A DNA stretch of 64,000 nucleotides from Acidimicrobiia bacterium. GTDB taxonomy: Bacteria; Actinomycetota; Acidimicrobiia; Acidimicrobiales; Bin134. The stretch's first letter is position 1. Every line of letters begins with the position of its first letter. Under the pieces are notes generated by a model. That model searched no databases and was not told the DNA's origin. It saw nothing but the letters and a program-made list of their open reading frames with translations. Made by a program: the position numbers and the translations under genes. Positions 61,295-64,000 of this stretch are shown here, piece by piece. The stretch covers positions 124,001-188,000 of the forward strand of contig JAJDUJ010000007.1 in assembly GCA_022826705.1 (NCBI GenBank), read 5' to 3'.

Positions 61295-62812
61295 TCAGGT
61301 GAACTGCTGGCGGAGGCGGAATTTTTCTACTTTGCCGTTGCCGGTGCGGGGGAGCTCTTCTATGGGCTGAATGGTGGTGGGGACCTTGTAGGGGGCCAGG
61401 GTTCCTTCGGTGTGGGTCCGTAGGTCATCCTCGGTAGGGAGCTCGTAGCCGTCGGCTACCACGATGAAGGCGGCCACTGTCTCGCCCAGTACCGGGTCGG
61501 GCCGGGCCACCACGGCGATGTCGCCGACTGCGGGGTGGGTGCGCAGGGCGGTCTCTACCTCGATGGTGGACAGGTTCTCCCCACCACGGCGCACGATGTC
61601 CTTCTGGCGGTCCACGAAGTAGAGGTAGCCGTCGTCGTCCACGTAGCCCAGATCGCCGGTGCGGAACCAGTCTCCTGAGGTGGCAGCCTCGGTGGCCTCC
61701 GGATCCTCTATGTAGCCGTTGAAGCCGATGGTGGACCGCAGGAAGCAGATCTCCCCGGTTTCACCCGTCGGTGCTTCTGAGCCGTCGGGAAGGAATATCC
61801 GCAGCACCGAACCCTCGAATGGCTTGCCTACCGAGCCGGGCCGGCGGGGTTCGTCCAATCGGGTGTAGGTGCCCGACCCGGCCTCGGTCATGCCGTACCA
61901 GTCCATGCACGGCACCCCGTAGCGCTCCTCGATCTGCTCGATGATCGGGGCGCAGCCCAACGGGATCATCACCCGCAGCGAGTGCGACTTCTCGTGGGGA
62001 CCGGGGGGCTGGGCCATCAAGATGTTGATGATGGGCACCAGGGTGAGGAAGTAGGTCGGGCGGTACAGGTCGACCAGCGCCCAGAACCGCGACGCCGAGA
62101 ACTTGCGCTGCATGACCACGCTGGCTCCCCGGCTCAGCGCTGACATGGCCCCGCCCATGGCATTGCCGTGGAACAGCGGGGTTACCACCAGCGAGCGGTC
62201 GGTGTGGCTCAGCCCGAACATCTCCTCATAGGGCACCGCCCCTCCGGCGAACAGCTCGGGACTCATCGGTACAGCCTTGGGGCGCCCGGTTGTGGTGCCC
62301 GAGGTGTAGAGCACGTTGCCCTCCACGAAGCCGTCCACCGTGGGAAGGTCTAAGCCCGCGCCTTCCGGTGACTCGCCGATGAGATCGGCCAGCAGCAGTG
62401 CCCCGTCCACCGGCTCGTCCACGCTCACCACCGCTTCCACCATGTCCATGCCTGCAGTTAGGGCCACGGCACGCTCGGCCCGCTCGGCCTCAGCGAACAC
62501 CAAGCGGCACCGGGAGTGGTTGAGCACGAAATCCAGTTCCGGATCGGTCCACTCCGGGTTGATGGGAACGCCCGCAAGACCGATGGCCTGCATACCCAGC
62601 TGGCACTCGATGTACTCGGGGCGGTTCTGCATCCAGATGCAGGCCCGATCGCCCAGTCCTAGCCCGAAGCGGGTGTGGAACTGGTGGGCTAGAGCCCCGC
62701 CGTGGGCAGCCAGCTCTCGGAAGGAGCGGTGGCCGTCCTGCTCGGTGAGCACCGCCAGCTTGTCGGGCCAAGTTCGGCTGAAGTCGCGAACGACGTCATA
62801 CAAGGTGGGCAT
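61295..62812 (-). CDS. Acyl-CoA synthetase (AMP-binding)
   Basis: A 505-residue ANL ligase: NVLYTSGTTTGRPKAVPMSP, TPLFHGNAMGG, DWYGMTEAGSGTYTRLDEP, DWFRTGDLGYVDDDGYLYF, DRQKDIVRRGGENLSTIEVE and RTGNGKVEKFRLR. The loop has an extra residue (TTTGRPK). The tail pattern resembles the crotonobetaine-CoA ligase-like branch. It is 40 bases downstream of an SDR on the minus strand, probably one transcript. Confidence 0.9.
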   Translation of the reverse strand: MPTLYDVVRDFSRTWPDKLAVLTEQDGHRSFRELAAHGGALAHQFHTRFGLGLGDRACIWMQNRPEYIECQLGMQAIGLAGVPINPEWTDPELDFVLNHSRCRLVFAEAERAERAVALTAGMDMVEAVVSVDEPVDGALLLADLIGESPEGAGLDLPTVDGFVEGNVLYTSGTTTGRPKAVPMSPELFAGGAVPYEEMFGLSHTDRSLVVTPLFHGNAMGGAMSALSRGASVVMQRKFSASRFWALVDLYRPTYFLTLVPIINILMAQPPGPHEKSHSLRVMIPLGCAPIIEQIEERYGVPCMDWYGMTEAGSGTYTRLDEPRRPGSVGKPFEGSVLRIFLPDGSEAPTGETGEICFLRSTIGFNGYIEDPEATEAATSGDWFRTGDLGYVDDDGYLYFVDRQKDIVRRGGENLSTIEVETALRTHPAVGDIAVVARPDPVLGETVAAFIVVADGYELPTEDDLRTHTEGTLAPYKVPTTIQPIEELPRTGNGKVEKFRLRQQFT

Positions 62813-62852
62813 CGCCGGGCAGCCTAGTGAGGGGAAGGCTCAGACCGCTGGT

Positions 62853-63635
62853 TCACGTCACCACGTCGGCCGCACCCCCGTCGATGCGAAGGTGGGCGCC
62901 GTGGATCTGGCGGGCCCGGTCGCTGCACACGAAGGCCACCAACTCCCCCACGTCGGACACGGTGGCGATGCGACCCGTCAGCGTGGGCATTATCTCGGTG
63001 GTGACGTGGCGCTCGATCTCGTCCCATTCAGTGGAGCGGCCCTCCCGCTCGGCCTGACGAGTCCACATTTCCACTAGTTCCGGGGTGGCAATAGCCCCCG
63101 GGCTCACGCAGTTCACCGTCACCCCAGTGCCGGCCAACTCCCGGGCCAGACTCACCGTCATCGCCGGTAGAGCCCCCTTGGCCGCGTAGTAGCCGGGAAT
63201 GCGATCGCCGGGACGAGTTGCGCCCACGGTTGACACCAGCACGATCCGGCCCCAGCCCCGCTCCATCATGGCGGGAACCATGAGCCGGGTCATCCGTACC
63301 GCGGTGAGCACATTGCGGTTGTAGGCATCCACCCAGACATCCGTGCCGTCATCCCCCCAGGTGCCGCCTACCGCCACCCCGTAGTTGTTGACCAATATGT
63401 CCACCGGGCCGCACTGGCTGACCACCGCCTCAGCCCCCGCATCAGTGCAGATGTCGCCCCACACAGCCCGAACCGGCGACCCCAGCTCATCGGCCAGCCA
63501 ATCGGCCTGCCCTTCATCAAACCCGTGAACCACCACCTCAGCGCCCTCCGCAGCCAGCACCCGAGCAATCCCACTCCCCGTCCCCCGATAGCTCCCCGTA
63601 ACCAGCGCCACTCTTCCAGCAAGGCCAAGATCCAT
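62853..63635 (-). CDS. Short-chain dehydrogenase/reductase
   Basis: A 260-residue SDR. Its nucleotide motif is TGSYRGTGSG, a variation on TGxxxGxG. It has NNYG in the NNAG position, catalytic Ser in VSTVGA, the pair YYAAKGAL, and an Asp-free strand 2 (VVVHGFDE). The C-terminus reads GAHLRIDGG. It probably oxidises or reduces a hydroxyl on a lipid-like acid activated by the synthetase encoded just downstream. Confidence 0.87.
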   Translation of the reverse strand: MDLGLAGRVALVTGSYRGTGSGIARVLAAEGAEVVVHGFDEGQADWLADELGSPVRAVWGDICTDAGAEAVVSQCGPVDILVNNYGVAVGGTWGDDGTDVWVDAYNRNVLTAVRMTRLMVPAMMERGWGRIVLVSTVGATRPGDRIPGYYAAKGALPAMTVSLARELAGTGVTVNCVSPGAIATPELVEMWTRQAEREGRSTEWDEIERHVTTEIMPTLTGRIATVSDVGELVAFVCSDRARQIHGAHLRIDGGAADVVT

Positions 63636-63698
63636 GGTCCAATGCTGGCATAGGACAGAGCGAACGGCGACCGCCAGGAAAATGGTCAGTATTTTTCA
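63636..63698. other. Short intergenic segment, nothing recognised
   Basis: The 63 bases upstream of the minus-strand SDR gene hold no clear promoter or hairpin; the sequence turns AT-rich from about 63680. Confidence 0.3.
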
Positions 63699-63726
63699 TT
63701 GAATATCCATATATTCTCATCATATT
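63699..63726 (+). promoter_or_regulatory. Promoter and operator of the HicA-like gene
   Basis: TTGAAT (63699-63704) and CATATT (63721-63726) are 16 bases apart. Inside the spacer GAATAT-CCAT-ATATTC (63701-63716) is a perfect inverted repeat overlapping the -35. This is the usual place for autoregulation by a toxin-antitoxin complex. Confidence 0.45.
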
Positions 63727-63768
63727 CCTAGACCTGCTTCACAATTTCCTGCTCTCAAGGCGACGAAA

Positions 63769-63969
63769 GTGCTGCGCCTGCTGCGCAAGATCGGATACAG
63801 GGAGGTTCCAGGTCTCGGGAAAGGCTCGCACGTCTGGCTGAGAGCCGAGGGGAGAAAATCAATCTGCTTGCCGATGCACAAGGGGCGAGAATTGTCTCCA
63901 CGGCTCCTTCGGAAGATGCTCGTCGAGGACGCGGGTCTCTCTGATGCTGAAATCGACGCGCTACTCTGA
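63769..63969 (+). CDS. hicA: HicA-like mRNA interferase toxin
   Basis: A 66-residue basic protein with the HicA double-stranded-RNA-binding fold pattern: an N-terminal helix (LRLLRKIGY), the catalytic loop GKGSHVWL with His21, a strand (SICLPMHKGRELS) and a C-terminal helix. HicA toxins cleave mRNA in a ribosome-independent way. GTG 63769 has AAGG eight bases upstream and no other start codon lies in the open upstream frame. The next gene starts 20 bases after the stop and may be the HicB antitoxin. The protein is slightly shorter at the N-terminus than many HicA. Confidence 0.75.
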   Translation: MLRLLRKIGYREVPGLGKGSHVWLRAEGRKSICLPMHKGRELSPRLLRKMLVEDAGLSDAEIDALL

Positions 63970-63989
63970 GCCAAGGCGGAAAGGCAAGA

Positions 63990-64000
63990 ATGTCCAGGAT
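63990..64000 (+). CDS. Start of a gene cut by the window end, possibly HicB antitoxin
   Basis: ATG 63990 is preceded by GGCGGAAAGG. Only MSR and part of the next codon are visible. By position after a HicA-like gene it would be the antitoxin, but this is an inference from gene order alone. Confidence 0.3.

Noticed and set aside
1..64000. tRNA, rRNA, CRISPR arrays, insertion sequences or prophage genes
   Set aside because: No cloverleaf-like segment, regularly spaced repeat, transposase, integrase or phage structural gene was seen in the gaps or translations.

Overview
The window is high-GC DNA with dense, tightly packed genes and frequent 4-base ATGA overlaps. It looks like chromosome from an uncultured or poorly studied actinobacterium, most likely of the Acidimicrobiia type; that lineage is an inference. 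Evidence for Actinobacteria is a mycothione reductase (54340-55698), a luciferase-like oxidoreductase of the F420-using type, IpdAB-like CoA-transferase-fold proteins, and many start codons placed 6-8 bases behind a TANNNT -10 element, the arrangement of leaderless mRNAs. I see no rRNA, tRNA, CRISPR array, insertion sequence or prophage.

Most genes belong to CoA-thioester and lipid or terpenoid catabolism. There are six acyl-CoA synthetases, six short-chain dehydrogenases (SDRs), three cytochrome P450s, two thiolase-like proteins each with an OB-fold DUF35 partner, three acyl-CoA dehydrogenases, an enoyl-CoA hydratase, an IpdAB-like pair, a CaiB-type CoA-transferase, a 3-ketosteroid-dehydrogenase-like flavoprotein and three SnoaL-like proteins. 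Several are closest in character to actinobacterial steroid side-chain and ring enzymes. No HsaA-D or KshAB genes are present, so the substrate (steroid, other isoprenoid, branched or cyclic acid) remains open.

Layout. 1-4.7 kb: truncated luciferase-like gene, SnoaL protein, ABC exporter, FAD dehydrogenase. 4.8-10.1 kb: accessory stretch with a vWA lipoprotein, a SAM methyltransferase, an adenine-type DNA methyltransferase, an N-terminally truncated NaeI-type restriction enzyme and a Pro/Thr-rich lipoprotein. 10.2-25.2 kb: catabolic block with synthetases, aldolase, P450, IpdAB-like pair, and the first P450/thiolase/DUF35/SDR operon (18.7-22.3 kb, minus). 25.3-28.3 kb: M16 peptidase lipoprotein. 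28.4-32.2 kb: sugar-type (CUT2) ABC importer whose permease gene is much more AT-rich than its partners. 32.4-33.7 kb: lone AAA ATPase. 33.7-37.4 kb: second P450/thiolase/DUF35/SDR cluster. 37.5-48.4 kb, plus strand: unknown protein, GcvP, enoyl-CoA hydratase, amidohydrolase, MacAB-like exporter, acyl-CoA dehydrogenase. 48.4-63.6 kb: CoaE, paired acyl-CoA dehydrogenases, hydrolase, dehydrogenases, mycothione reductase, TauD-like dioxygenase, three synthetases, CoA-transferase. 63.7-64 kb: HicA-like toxin and the start of another gene.

The observations most worth a second look are the decayed NaeI-type restriction gene beside a methyltransferase that should not be able to protect its presumed site; the duplicated P450-thiolase-DUF35-SDR module; a palindromic -10 element that may fire two divergent genes; the repeated leaderless-start architecture; the base-composition mosaic inside the sugar ABC operon; and an export adaptor fused to a duplicated Cys-containing module. 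No recognisable dedicated transcription factor is encoded in the 64 kb.
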